Below the pieces are notes generated by a model, which was not told the DNA's origin, made no database searches, and was given only the letters and a program-made list of their open reading frames with translations. From assembly GCA_019351995.1 (NCBI GenBank), contig JABBOD010000023.1:1-42543 (forward strand): DNA of 42,543 bases, in the 5' to 3' direction. Position 1 is the stretch's first letter. Each line of letters begins with the position of its first letter. Of this stretch, positions 33,038 through 41,052 are shown piece by piece. The translations under genes were made by a program, and so were the position numbers. The stretch comes from Acidobacteriota bacterium. Lineage in GTDB: Bacteria; Actinomycetota; Actinomycetes; Actinomycetales; Microbacteriaceae.

Positions 33038-34084
33038 GTGACCGCCACTCCGGCAACCGCGGCGAACGGTGGGGGCCCCCAGAACACGGGGGCCCCCACT
33101 AGGCTCGCAGCCATGAAGGTCTCCAAGGTGGGCGACCGCGTCTTCCTCGGTCTGAGCACAGGCGCCGCCTGGCTCATCATGGTCATCCTCGCGGGCGTCG
33201 CGATCTTCCTCATCATCCAGGCGGCGCCGACCATCGGGGCCAACTGGCTCCAGAACACGGCGCTCCAGGACCGGACCTCCGGCTTCACTCTCGGCTACGC
33301 CAACTTCTGGGCCTACGTCAGCCCACTGCTCTTCGGGACGATCTGGGCCTCGTTCCTCGCCCTTCTCCTCGGCGCTCCCGTCGCGATCGGCATCGCACTC
33401 TTCATCTCGCACTACGCGCCACGTCGCGCCGCCGGGATCCTCGGTTATCTCGTCGATCTCCTCGCCGCGGTGCCCTCTGTCGTCTTCGGCCTCTGGGGGA
33501 TCGTCGTGATCCGCCCGTTCCTGGGTCCGCTCAACGACTTCCTGAACACCAACTTCGGCTGGATTCCGCTCTTCGGCGGCAGCGTCGCGCAGGGCGGCTC
33601 GACCCTCCTCGCCGGTGCCATCGTGCTCGCGGTCATGATCCTCCCGATCATCACCTCCATCAGCCGCGAGATCTTCCTCCAGACTCCGTCCCTCCACGAA
33701 GAGGCGGCTCTCGCCCTCGGGGCGACGAGGTGGGAGATGATCCGACTCGCCGTCTTGCCCTACGCTCGCAGCGGCATCATCAGCTCCGTCCTGCTCGGCC
33801 TCGGCCGCGCGCTCGGCGAGACCATGGCGATCGCCATGATCGTGTCCCCGAAGCTCATCTTCTCGTTCCAGCTCCTCACCAACGACAACCCGACGACGAT
33901 CGCCGCGAACATTGCGAACCAGTTCGGTGGAGCGAACCTGACGCAGGCCAACGCGCTGATCGCGACGGGTCTCCTGCTCTTTGTGGTGTCCTTCGCCGTG
34001 AACTTCGTGGCCCGCTGGGTCGTGGGTCGCGCTTCCACCGGGCCTCGGCGCCGGCGCATCCCGACCCGGAAGGCAAGCCGATGA
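33038..34084 (+). CDS. pstC: Phosphate ABC transporter permease PstC
   Basis: A 348-residue permease with six or more membrane helices. The DRVFLGLSTGAAWLI opening, AAVPSVVFGLWG and the cytoplasmic EAA-type loop HEEAALALGATRWEMIRLAVLP are typical of PstC. GTG 33038 gives MTATPATAANGG before the conserved part; ATG 33113 (MKVSKVGDRVF) is the alternative and would leave the stem-loop at 33069-33099 outside the coding region. Neither has a good ribosome site. I keep GTG 33038 because related PstC proteins often begin with a short TTP-rich leader. The stop overlaps pstA by four bases. Confidence 0.92.
   Translation: MTATPATAANGGGPQNTGAPTRLAAMKVSKVGDRVFLGLSTGAAWLIMVILAGVAIFLIIQAAPTIGANWLQNTALQDRTSGFTLGYANFWAYVSPLLFGTIWASFLALLLGAPVAIGIALFISHYAPRRAAGILGYLVDLLAAVPSVVFGLWGIVVIRPFLGPLNDFLNTNFGWIPLFGGSVAQGGSTLLAGAIVLAVMILPIITSISREIFLQTPSLHEEAALALGATRWEMIRLAVLPYARSGIISSVLLGLGRALGETMAIAMIVSPKLIFSFQLLTNDNPTTIAANIANQFGGANLTQANALIATGLLLFVVSFAVNFVARWVVGRASTGPRRRRIPTRKASR
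33069..33099 (+). terminator. 12-base perfect GC stem-loop at the pstS-pstC junction
   Basis: GTGGGGGCCCCC (33069-33080) and GGGGGCCCCCAC (33088-33099) pair perfectly around a seven-base loop. It lies after pstS and covers codons 11-21 of pstC if GTG 33038 is the start. There is no T-run. It may act as a partial terminator or as a 3' shield for pstS mRNA. Confidence 0.7.
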
Positions 34085-35190
34085 CCACTCAAGCCCAGAC
34101 GAACTATTCGCCATCGGCCCAGCGCACGCTCACCACGGGTCGACTCCCCCGGTTCATCGAGGTCTGGGTCGCCGTCGCGGCGATCGCCGCCGGCGCGCTC
34201 GTCTTCGCCGGCTTCGGCCACCTCGACTACGTCGCCGGCTGGCTTGTTCTCGGCGCGTTTCTCTACCTGGTGGCCATCGGGATCCTCGCCTCGATCGTGG
34301 AGGGGCGTCGCCGGGCCACCGATCGCTTCGTGCGCAGCCTCGTCTTTGTCGCCTTCCTGCTCGCGATCATTCCGCTGGTCTCCACGCTCTGGACCGTCGT
34401 GTCGCACGGCATCACGACGTTGACCCCTCAGTTCATCTTCAACCCCGAGAAGGCTCAGTTCGACCGGGCGACCTCGGAGACGAAGCTCGTCGCCGGCGTC
34501 TGGCCGGCGATCGTCGGAACGCTCGTCATCACCGGCATCGCCGCGGTGATCTCGATTCCGATCGGTCTGCTCGCCGCCGTGTGGCTCACCGAGTATGCGC
34601 TGCCGGGCAACCCGGTGCGCAGGATCGTCACCTTCCTGGTCGACGTCATGACCGGCATCCCCTCCATCGTCGCCGGCCTTTTCGCCTTCGCACTGTTCAC
34701 CCTTCTCGTGGGCCCCGGGACGTTCAACGGCCTGTCCGCCGCGATCGCTCTGTGCGTCCTCATGATCCCGACGATGGTCCGCGCGAGCGAGGAGATGCTC
34801 AAGCTCGTCCCGCTCGAACTCCGCGAGGCCGCATACGCCCTCGGCGTCTCGAAGTGGCGGACGATCGTCAAGGTCGTGCTCCGCACCTCGGTTGCCGGGC
34901 TCGTCACCGGCGGGATGCTGGCCGTCGCCCGCGTCATCGGCGAGACCGCGCCGATTTACATCGCCGCCGGGTACACCCGGACCGCGTTCAATGCGGACCC
35001 GCTTCATGGCGCGATGTCGACGCTCGCCGTGGTCTCGTATCGGAACTACATCGATCCCGACCCGACCCAGCCGGCGGTCACTCAGGCCGAGGCGTGGGGC
35101 TCTGCGCTGATCCTCATCATCATCGTCGTCATCCTCAACCTGATTGCACGGGTCGTCGCCGCGAGATTCGCGCCGAAAGCCCGTCGCTGA
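34081..35190 (+). CDS. pstA: Phosphate ABC transporter permease PstA
   Basis: A 369-residue permease. Three hydrophobic segments occupy residues ~20-110, followed by the transport domain with PIGLLAAVWLTEYA, VDVMTGIPSIVAGLFAF and the EAA-like loop LKLVPLELREAAYALGVSKW. GETAPIYIAAGYT near the end is characteristic of PstA. Starts at ATG 34081 in an ATGA overlap with pstC. The N-terminal extension with an extra helix pair makes it longer than the E. coli protein (about 296), which is usual for actinobacteria. Confidence 0.94.
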   Translation: MTTQAQTNYSPSAQRTLTTGRLPRFIEVWVAVAAIAAGALVFAGFGHLDYVAGWLVLGAFLYLVAIGILASIVEGRRRATDRFVRSLVFVAFLLAIIPLVSTLWTVVSHGITTLTPQFIFNPEKAQFDRATSETKLVAGVWPAIVGTLVITGIAAVISIPIGLLAAVWLTEYALPGNPVRRIVTFLVDVMTGIPSIVAGLFAFALFTLLVGPGTFNGLSAAIALCVLMIPTMVRASEEMLKLVPLELREAAYALGVSKWRTIVKVVLRTSVAGLVTGGMLAVARVIGETAPIYIAAGYTRTAFNADPLHGAMSTLAVVSYRNYIDPDPTQPAVTQAEAWGSALILIIIVVILNLIARVVAARFAPKARR

Positions 35191-35217
35191 CCAACCCGAA
35201 CTTCGAACGGAAGCTAC

Positions 35218-35997
35218 ATGTCGAAACGCATCCAAGCCGTCGACCTCAACGTCTACTACGGCGACTTCCTCGCCGTCGAGGACGTGACGATGACGATGGA
35301 AGCGCGCTCCGTCACCGCCTTGATCGGACCATCCGGCTGCGGCAAGTCGACATTCCTGCGAACGCTCAACCGCATGCACGAGGTCATTCCGGGCGCTCGC
35401 GTCGAAGGCGAGGTGATCATCGACGGCAACGACCTCTACGGCCCCGGCGTGGATCCCGTTCTCGTCCGCCGTCAGGTGGGGATGGTCTTCCAGCGACCCA
35501 ACCCATTCCCCACGATGTCGATCAGTCACAATGTGCTCGCCGGCGTACGCCTGAACAACCGCAAGATGTCCAAGAGCGACGGCGAAGCCCTGGTCGAGAA
35601 GTCGCTCCAGAGAGCCAACCTCTGGAACGAGGTCAAGGACCGTCTGGACAAGCCAGGCGGAAGCCTCTCGGGCGGCCAGCAGCAGCGCCTCTGCATTGCT
35701 CGGGCGATCGCCGTGTCACCGGATGTGGTGCTCATGGACGAGCCATGCTCCGCTCTCGACCCGATCTCGACGCTCGCCATCGAAGACCTCATCGAGGAGC
35801 TCAAGCAGGAGTACACGATCGTCATCGTCACGCACAACATGCAGCAGGCATCACGGGTGAGCGACAAGACCGCGTTCTTCAACATCGCAGGCGCCGGAAA
35901 GCCGGGCAAGCTCATCGAGTACGACGACACGACCACGATCTTCTCGCGGCCGAACGTGCAGGCAACCGAGGACTACGTCTCCGGCAAGTTCGGATAG
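35218..35997 (+). CDS. pstB: Phosphate ABC transporter ATP-binding protein PstB
   Basis: A 259-residue ATPase that drives phosphate import. Walker A is GPSGCGKST, the Q-loop is FQRPNPFP, the signature is [14 protein letters not shown], and Walker B is [13 protein letters not shown], followed by the H-loop VTHNMQQA. These are the standard PstB forms. ATG 35218 has GGAAG upstream; 27 bases separate it from pstA. It ends six bases from the convergent rskA stop, so transcripts from the two operons meet with no visible terminator between them. Confidence 0.96.
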   Translation: MSKRIQAVDLNVYYGDFLAVEDVTMTMEARSVTALIGPSGCGKSTFLRTLNRMHEVIPGARVEGEVIIDGNDLYGPGVDPVLVRRQVGMVFQRPNPFPTMSISHNVLAGVRLNNRKMSKSDGEALVEKSLQRANLWNEVKDRLDKPGGSLSGGQQQRLCIARAIAVSPDVVLMDEPCSALDPISTLAIEDLIEELKQEYTIVIVTHNMQQASRVSDKTAFFNIAGAGKPGKLIEYDDTTTIFSRPNVQATEDYVSGKFG

Positions 35998-36003
35998 CCG
36001 GCC

Positions 36004-36816
36004 CTACGCGGTGGTGATGACCGCGATCGGCTTTGTTGTCGGCTTCTGAGAGCCGCCAACGGGCTCGATGGTGACGCCGATGGTGTCGCCCTGCGCCATC
36101 TTGCCGGTCAGCATGACGCTCATGGTCGTGGATCCGGTGGGGTCGAAGGTACCGGCCGGGGTCGGCCCATTCTTGCCGATGTACCAGAGCTCGTAGGTCT
36201 TGCCGCTAGGGGGCGCCGCCAGATCGGTCCCGAGGAGCGCAGAGCGCTGCAGGGACACGGACCAGATGACCGTCGCCTGGCCACCGGTGGAGACATCCAC
36301 GGTGCGGCGTTGGAAGTCCGAGGCCGCCTGGATCTGCGTGATCGAGGATGCGGTCGCGCTCATCTGCTGACCTTTGATCACCGCGGTGACGGCGACACCA
36401 CCGCCGAACAGCAACGCGGCCGCCGCGGCCGCCGCCACCAGAGTCGTCAGGGGACGCGAGTACCAGCCACGACGCGCGCGCTCCTCCGCGAGGTGGACGA
36501 CCGGAGCCGTTGCCAACGGAGCGGCGGCAATCGCCTGGGCGCCCTCGGCGGGCTCCGCGGCCGCCGGCAGCGGCTCGAGCTGCGGGGTGGTCGCGATCGC
36601 GTCGAGGATGCTGGCGCGCAGGGAAGCCGGCGGGTCGATCGGCGGGACCGACAGACCCAGCTCGACCGCGGTATCCGCCAGCTCGGTGATCTCGGCGCGG
36701 GTCTCTTCGGACTCGGCCAGGAACGACTCGAACTGCGCGCTCTCCTCCGCGCTCAGAGCATTGAGCACATAGGCGCCGGCGTTCACACCGAGATCTTTGG
36801 AGGGCTTCGGGGTCAC
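36004..36816 (-). CDS. rskA: RskA-family anti-sigma factor
   Basis: A 270-residue single-span membrane protein. The N-terminal sigma-binding domain (GVNAGAYVLNALSAEESAQFE) has no zinc-ligand HxxxCxxC and resembles RskA. A linker with Pro/Ala repeats precedes one membrane helix (about 124-146). The extracytoplasmic domain (about 150-270) fits the RskA C-terminal fold (ATVIWSVSLQRSALLG; GKTYELWYIGKNG). It should hold SigK at the membrane until proteolysis. GTG 36816 overlaps the sigK stop as GTGA, so the two are co-translated. Confidence 0.9.
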   Translation of the reverse strand: MTPKPSKDLGVNAGAYVLNALSAEESAQFESFLAESEETRAEITELADTAVELGLSVPPIDPPASLRASILDAIATTPQLEPLPAAAEPAEGAQAIAAAPLATAPVVHLAEERARRGWYSRPLTTLVAAAAAAALLFGGGVAVTAVIKGQQMSATASSITQIQAASDFQRRTVDVSTGGQATVIWSVSLQRSALLGTDLAAPPSGKTYELWYIGKNGPTPAGTFDPTGSTTMSVMLTGKMAQGDTIGVTIEPVGGSQKPTTKPIAVITTA

Positions 36817-37409
36817 GAGGCCACCCCCAATTCGTCGCGCAAGCGGATCATCCCGTCGCGCAGGCGGGTCTTCACGGTGCCGATCGGCACGCTGAGCATC
36901 GCGGCGACCTCGCTGTGGCTGAAGCCACCGAAGTAGGCGAGTTGGACAGCCTGACGCTGCAGTTCCGTCAATCGCATCATGGCCTCCTTCACTCTCTCGC
37001 TCTCGATGCGCACTTCCACGTTGTCCGCCACCGAGTCGTCGGCGGCGACGTAATCCCGGATGCCGATCCGCGTGTCGCGGTCCCGGCTGGCCTGGGAGGC
37101 CCTGACCCGATCCACCGTGCGACGGTGGGTCATGGTGAGCATCCAGGCGATGGCACTGCCCTTGCTGGTGTCATAGCGCGTCGCCGACTGCCAGATCTCC
37201 AGAAAGATCTCCTGGGTCACCTCTTCCGACTGGGCGTGATCCCGCAGAAGCCGCTTCACGAGTCCGAAGACACGAGGTGCGGTACGGTCGTACAACTCAG
37301 CGAAGGCCCGCCGATCCCCGGTCGCGACATGCTGAAGCAAGTCCTCGTTCGACAGAGTGGGCGTTGAGCCGTCCACTTCGCCGATGTCTCGAGTCACAAC
37401 TGACAGCAT
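36813..37409 (-). CDS. sigK: ECF RNA polymerase sigma factor SigK
   Basis: A 198-residue ECF sigma factor. Region 2 contains DRRAFAELYDRTAPRVFGLV and EEVTQEIFLEIWQSATRYD; region 4 contains LTELQRQAVQLAYFGGFSHSEVAAML, quoted in part, and SVPIGTVKTRLRDGM. Pairing with an overlapping RskA gene supports SigK. ATG 37409 has GAAGG upstream. In mycobacteria the regulon covers secreted antigens; targets here are unknown. The upstream region shows no clear autoregulatory promoter. Confidence 0.92.
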   Translation of the reverse strand: MLSVVTRDIGEVDGSTPTLSNEDLLQHVATGDRRAFAELYDRTAPRVFGLVKRLLRDHAQSEEVTQEIFLEIWQSATRYDTSKGSAIAWMLTMTHRRTVDRVRASQASRDRDTRIGIRDYVAADDSVADNVEVRIESERVKEAMMRLTELQRQAVQLAYFGGFSHSEVAAMLSVPIGTVKTRLRDGMIRLRDELGVAS

Positions 37410-37505
37410 TTCACAACCTTCGCGGGTGTTGGTGGGACATCAGGCGTTCGGCGCCGACGTGCGATCGGTTTGGCCAGGTTCGCCACGCACGTGCGGGAGC
37501 GTCGG

Positions 37506-37616
37506 CTACGGGAAGGGGATCGTGGCGATCCCCGCCAGCACGATGGCGACCAGGCCGGATCCCATCAGGACGGCCAGCAGCGGACGGGAGTTGGTCATCG
37601 CGCGGGATGTGCTCAT
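37506..37616 (-). CDS. Possible 36-residue membrane peptide
   Basis: ATG 37616 to TAG 37506-37508 encodes MSTSRAMTNSRPLLAVLMG followed by one hydrophobic helix (VAIVLAGIATIPF) and a proline end. It lies upstream of sigK on the same strand. There is no clear ribosome-binding site and no motif. Composition fits a real membrane peptide, but the case rests only on the open frame and hydrophobicity. Confidence 0.4.
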   Translation of the reverse strand: MSTSRAMTNSRPLLAVLMGSGLVAIVLAGIATIPFP

Positions 37617-37867
37617 GGCACGTGGTTCGTCGCCAGGAGGCGGAGAGTTTGCCTCTCGCCGCGATGTTCACGCGAGGGCGCAGGTGCCGGACCGCGGAAC
37701 GCCTCTCGGCAGAAGGCCGCTCGAAGCGGCGGAAATTGGAGCCCGGGGTTACCGCGGCCCGGCTCCGTCACTCTACCCGCCCCTCGCGTTGCCGAAGGGT
37801 CGCGGATGGGGGTTACGCGGTCGGCGAAACCTCCACTGCCGACCCCTCGGCACCTGGGGGGGGAGAG
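37617..37867. other. Gene-free stretch with several hairpins
   Basis: No credible gene is seen here. Stems include GCCGCT/AGCGGC (37716-37730), an imperfect GGAGCC...GGCTCC arm pair around 37738-37769, and TGCCGA/TCGGCA (37837-37852). GCCTCTC occurs twice. It could hold a small RNA or leader for sigK, but I recognise no RNA family. Confidence 0.4.
37837..37852 (-). terminator. Possible terminator after the 209-residue gene
   Basis: A six-base stem (TGCCGA, TCGGCA) with a CCCC loop lies 15 bases past the stop of the minus-strand gene. It is short, so the call is tentative. Confidence 0.4.
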
Positions 37868-38497
37868 CTAATCGAGGGTGCCGGCTCGGAACATCCGCGC
37901 ACACCCGGCCAGCTCATCCGCGGTCGTCGTCAACCGGAGCGCGCGAGTGGTGAGTTCGCTCGCCCGTTCGGGGCTGGTGGCATCCTGGTCGTCGGCGACG
38001 CTCGACGCCCCAGCGGCCTGGACGCGACAAAAGGCGGCGGCACGCTCCAACGCGATCGCGAAGTCCCCCTCGAAGAGCCCGCGCAGGATGCGATCCGCCA
38101 GCTCGGTGACCTCCTGCGGGCCCGTAGGCGTCGGCGCGCCGGCCACGACCGCGTCGATCGTCGACAGCACCTCCGTGCCACGCTGGAACAGGAGTGCAAC
38201 GCCATCCGGATCCTGGTGGATCATCACGCGGACCAGGTAGATGCGCCAGAGCGCGCCCGGCAGACTGTGCGGCGCCGAACGAGCCCACAACTCGGCGAGA
38301 GCATCGATGCCGTGCTCATCCGTATAGTGCACAAGCCGATCGACCACGGCCGGATCGTCGCTGTCCTGAGCCCGAGAGAGCAGGAGTCGCGCGCTGTTGT
38401 GAGCCGCCCGCATCACCGCGGCCGGATCCTCCCCACCCGCGAACGCCTCGAACTCGCCGCCACCGAAGAAGGCGGGCTTGTGGAAGTTGTCGGCCAT
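37868..38497 (-). CDS. Conserved-type hypothetical protein (209 residues)
   Basis: A soluble, mostly helical protein beginning MADNFHKPAFFGGGEFEAFAGGEDPA. It has regions such as ARLLLSRAQDSDDPAVVDRLVHYTD (quoted in part) and RIYLVRVMIHQDPDGVALLFQRG, then EVTELADRILRGLFEGDFAIALERAAAFCRV. No signal peptide, membrane helix or catalytic motif is visible. ATG 38497 has GGAG close by. The longer open frame upstream is a translation of the tRNA-Lys gene in reverse and is not part of the protein. I do not recognise the family. It is the last chromosomal gene before the integration site. Confidence 0.75.
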   Translation of the reverse strand: MADNFHKPAFFGGGEFEAFAGGEDPAAVMRAAHNSARLLLSRAQDSDDPAVVDRLVHYTDEHGIDALAELWARSAPHSLPGALWRIYLVRVMIHQDPDGVALLFQRGTEVLSTIDAVVAGAPTPTGPQEVTELADRILRGLFEGDFAIALERAAAFCRVQAAGASSVADDQDATSPERASELTTRALRLTTTADELAGCARMFRAGTLD

Positions 38498-38581
38498 GCG
38501 CTCCAGGCTAACCGCGCACTCCGCTGCTCGCCGCCCACACGCTCTCCAGCACACCCTTCCGCCCGCTACGCTGGAGGCCAC

Positions 38582-38657
38582 GGGCCTGTAGCTCAGTTGG
38601 CAGAGCATCGGACTTTTAATCCGCGGGTCGTGGGTTCGAGCCCCACCGGGCCCACCA
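38582..38657 (+). tRNA. tRNA-Lys (anticodon UUU)
   Basis: A 76-base cloverleaf with encoded CCA. Acceptor GGGCCTG pairs with CGGGCCC (one G-U pair); the D stem is GCTC/GAGC; the anticodon loop CTTTTAA gives TTT at 38615-38617; the T arm is GTGGG-TTCGAGC-CCCAC; the discriminator is A. The outermost anticodon-stem pair is a T/C mismatch. The integrase gene starts its reading towards this 3' end, so the gene doubles as the probable attachment site. Confidence 0.96.
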
Positions 38658-38678
38658 CTAAAAACGCTGATCAGAGGC

Positions 38679-39830
38679 TTATTTTCGGATCGGAGTTGGT
38701 ACAAACTTGGGGCGCTGCCCACTGTTTGCCCACATTTTGCCCACATTCTCTGGATTGCCTGCGTTGCTCAGGGCGTCTCCGACTGCATCCAGGTCGTCAT
38801 CGAACAGGTCCGCGTAGACGTCGAGTGTCATCGCTGCGGACGCGTGGCCGAGCATCTTCTGGACTGCCTTCACGTTGGCGCCGGCGGAGATCGCGAGGCT
38901 GGCTGCCGTGTGCCGCAGGTCGTGGATCGTGAGCCTTGTCAACGTGGGATAGATCTCGAGCAGTTCGGTCATCGCCGGGTCGAAGCTCCGGCGTCTCCAG
39001 TTGCGGTTTCGCAGGGCGCCTCCCATTGGCGCAGTGAAGACGAAGTCACTCCCCCGCTTGCCCTCGCAATGCACCGCGAGCATCTCGGAAAGGAATGACG
39101 GGAACGGGACGCTGCGACGACTGTGGTTCTTCGGCGTACCGTAGATCAGGTCCCGGCCGACCTCTGTGACGGCCTGGTCGACATTGACGCGGCGGCGAAG
39201 CATGTCGAGATCCGAGACGCGAAGGGCGGCCGCTTCGCCCCACCGAAGCCCGGTGTAGGCGAGGAACCGGATGAGGTCGCCATCGCTGCCAGCGAGGTCG
39301 GCGAGATGATGGACCTGCTGGTGAGTGAGGTAGCCGTGCTTCTGCTTGACGATGCGCGGCAGATTGACGCCGTCAGCCGGATTGCGGCTCAGCCGGCCGT
39401 CTCGGACGGCGTACTTCAGCATCATGCTGAGGACGCGGTGATAGCTCCGGGTGGTCGATGGCGCCGCCCGCGCCGATACTTCGGAGAGCCAGTTCTGGAT
39501 GCCCGAGTGCGTCAGGTCGGCGAGCGAGATCTTGCCCAGGCGTGGGATGATCGCGGCTCGAGCAATCGACTCATAGCCCAGCCGGGTCGACGGCTTTAGC
39601 TGCACCTGGTTCGCGAGCCAGAGTTCGGCCCACTCGCCGAGCGTGATTTTCGACTGGCTCGCCTGGATGAAGTCCCCGCGCGCCTTCGAGACCTCGATCG
39701 AGGCGAGGAAGAGTTCGGCCTCCCGCTTGGTCCGAAACCCCCGCTTGTCTGTTTGAGCGTGATCGGGCAACCGATACCGGACCCGATAGCGCTTGCCTCT
39801 CGACGTTTCATATGGTGTGACAGTTCCCAC
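38679..39830 (-). CDS. Tyrosine site-specific integrase
   Basis: A 383-residue phage/ICE-type integrase. An AP2-like N-terminal arm domain (YRVRYRLPDHAQTDKRGFRTK) precedes a core-binding SAM-like domain (LGEWAELWLANQ; STRLGYESIARAAIIPRLG). Catalytic residues in order are Arg196 (TGLRWGE), Lys234 (TPKNHSRR), His303/Arg306 (HDLRHTA), His329 (LGHAS) and Tyr339 (DVYADLF). All are intact, so the enzyme should be active. GTG 39830 is chosen because AAGGGGCGGAG precedes it. The gene ends 21 bases from the tRNA-Lys gene, its likely attachment site. No excisionase is obvious beside it. Confidence 0.93.
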   Translation of the reverse strand: MGTVTPYETSRGKRYRVRYRLPDHAQTDKRGFRTKREAELFLASIEVSKARGDFIQASQSKITLGEWAELWLANQVQLKPSTRLGYESIARAAIIPRLGKISLADLTHSGIQNWLSEVSARAAPSTTRSYHRVLSMMLKYAVRDGRLSRNPADGVNLPRIVKQKHGYLTHQQVHHLADLAGSDGDLIRFLAYTGLRWGEAAALRVSDLDMLRRRVNVDQAVTEVGRDLIYGTPKNHSRRSVPFPSFLSEMLAVHCEGKRGSDFVFTAPMGGALRNRNWRRRSFDPAMTELLEIYPTLTRLTIHDLRHTAASLAISAGANVKAVQKMLGHASAAMTLDVYADLFDDDLDAVGDALSNAGNPENVGKMWANSGQRPKFVPTPIRK

Positions 39831-39844
39831 GGCTCCGCCCCTTC

Positions 39845-40525
39845 TTACTCGACATTTTGCTTCGAACGTACGACCGAGTTGGACGGATCCTCTTTCACCC
39901 ATTTCCCAAGACCGTCAAGCACGGGCAGGATCCGAAGCTTGACCCGTGTGTCTCGGAACATCAGCCGATCCGCTTCGTGGCGAACCGTGCGCGCGACTGA
40001 CGGCGGACAGTAGTACTCGACACGAGTTGCCTCGCCGGCCTCCAGCCGCTCGCTGTGCGAGTTGAGGATGGGCTTGTATCGCGAGCGTGCCTTGGACGTG
40101 AGTTCGACCTCAATGAACACAACCTCGTCACCGCGGGTGGCGACTCCGTCCGCCTGATGGTCGTAGATGCTCTTCGGGTGGCGGTCGCGCTTCCACTCGT
40201 AGCCGAGTGACAGGTAGCGCGCCGAGACGAGCGCCACGGCGAGCTCATGGCGTGCGGTCTGCCGGTAGATGTTCGGCATCCGACCGGATGCCCGCTCGGT
40301 CGGCCACATCACCGCGCCCGATTGAAAGGCAGGAGTGGCCCGACGAATGAGTCCGATGGTGTGCATCCGCAGCATCCATCGTTGGGCCTTCCGCAGCGCC
40401 ACCGGTTCGCCGTCCGTGCGGCCGGCGGTGCCGGACATCGCCCATCGAATCGCCTGCAGGTCGGCGAACCCGACCTTGTCCAACCACTCGAGCATCTCGT
40501 AGTCCCGCTCAGTCATCTGCACCAC
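39845..40525 (-). CDS. Replication-relaxation family protein
   Basis: A 226-residue protein. The N-terminal winged helix (TERDYEMLEWLDKVGFADLQAIRWAM, quoted in part; LRKAQRWMLRMHTIGLIRRA) is followed by a restriction-endonuclease-like core with HELAVALV, YEWKRDRHP, HQADGVATRGDEVVFIEVELTSKAR and RVEYYCPPS. The D...E-x-E arrangement (ADG, IEVELT) suggests a nuclease-type fold. Such proteins are common on actinobacterial plasmids and integrative elements and are named for a role in plasmid replication. GTG 40525 is preferred because GGGAGG lies eight bases upstream. It is adjacent to the inverted-repeat region, a plausible target. Confidence 0.75.
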   Translation of the reverse strand: MVQMTERDYEMLEWLDKVGFADLQAIRWAMSGTAGRTDGEPVALRKAQRWMLRMHTIGLIRRATPAFQSGAVMWPTERASGRMPNIYRQTARHELAVALVSARYLSLGYEWKRDRHPKSIYDHQADGVATRGDEVVFIEVELTSKARSRYKPILNSHSERLEAGEATRVEYYCPPSVARTVRHEADRLMFRDTRVKLRILPVLDGLGKWVKEDPSNSVVRSKQNVE

Positions 40526-40727
40526 AGCTGCCTCCCCGCGCCGCCTGCCGTCAACCTGGATCTACTCCACGGTACGGACGATTTACGGATCTTCGGCGCG
40601 AAAACAGGGGGCGTGTTTTTTGACCCCTGATCGACTCGACAGCACCGGTCGCCAAGCGAAACTGCATCTTGCCAGCCCATCCAGCGACTGCAGGTCCTGC
40701 TTCTTGTCTCTCTCCCAACCATTTACT

Positions 40728-40841
40728 TTCTTGCCTGTCCCACCGTGCACCCGTACGTTCCAACCACCCTCATGAACCTCTGGTGAGTGTGGGTGGTTGG
40801 AACGCGGCGTCAGCCGGGGGGCACGGTGGGGCAGGCAAGAA
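40728..40841. repeat. Nested inverted repeat (114 bases)
   Basis: Outer arms at 40728-40748 and 40821-40841 (TTCTTGCCTG... and ...CAGGCAAGAA) match over 21 bases with one mismatch. Inner arms CGTTCCAACCACCC (40756-40769) and GGGTGGTTGGAACG (40791-40804) match perfectly over 14 bases around a 21-base loop. Such two-tier cruciforms are seen at transfer and replication origins. Confidence 0.85.
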
Positions 40842-40861
40842 CGCCCCATAACCCGTCGTTT

Positions 40862-40898
40862 GGGTGGTCGCGCCGCGCGACCAGGTGAACGACCACCC
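40862..40898. repeat. Second inverted repeat sharing the GGGTGGTyG motif
   Basis: GGGTGGTCG (40862-40870) is inverted as CGACCACCC (40890-40898). A competing stem TGGTCGCG/CGCGACCA with a three-base loop lies at 40865-40883. GGGTGGTyG therefore occurs four times as two inverted pairs within 140 bases, counting the copies in the neighbouring cruciform. Confidence 0.8.
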
Positions 40899-41017
40899 TG
40901 GGCTCGCTACTTGCTATGAACGAGACCATCCACGCCCCGTGAAGTCGGGCGGATCCGGCGCTTTCGGAATCGCAGATGGCTGTTCGAAGGACGTGCTTGC
41001 GGCGGCGTCACGGTTGA

Positions 41018-41046
41018 TTGATCTTCTATTGTCGTTCGACTACATT
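41018..41046 (+). promoter_or_regulatory. Sigma-70-like promoter for a leaderless transcript
   Basis: TTGATC (41018-41023), a 17-base spacer, and TACATT (41041-41046). The expected transcription start, about seven bases on, coincides with ATG 41053. No ribosome site precedes that ATG, so the mRNA is probably leaderless. Confidence 0.6.
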
Positions 41047-41052
41047 AGTTCA

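Larger units (their letters stand above)
40526..41052. other. 527-base gene-free region with origin-like repeats
   Basis: No credible gene is seen; short frames here lack ribosome sites and cross the inverted repeats. The stretch holds a small stem (CAGGGG 40605-40610, CCCCTG 40624-40629) around a T-rich loop, two large inverted-repeat structures (listed separately), and a promoter at its right end. Confidence 0.6.

Noticed and set aside
33760..35529. 589-residue minus-strand open frame rich in Asp/Glu/Arg
   Set aside because: Antisense shadow of pstC-pstA-pstB; typical high-GC artefact.
38498..38746. N-terminal extension of the 209-residue protein containing GGARTHDPRIKSP
   Set aside because: This is the well-known spurious translation of the complementary strand of a tRNA-Lys gene; the tRNA itself accounts for the sequence.
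40864..41052. N-terminal extension of the HTH protein starting at 40864
   Set aside because: It overlaps the inverted repeat and the promoter, has no ribosome site, and its composition is not protein-like.
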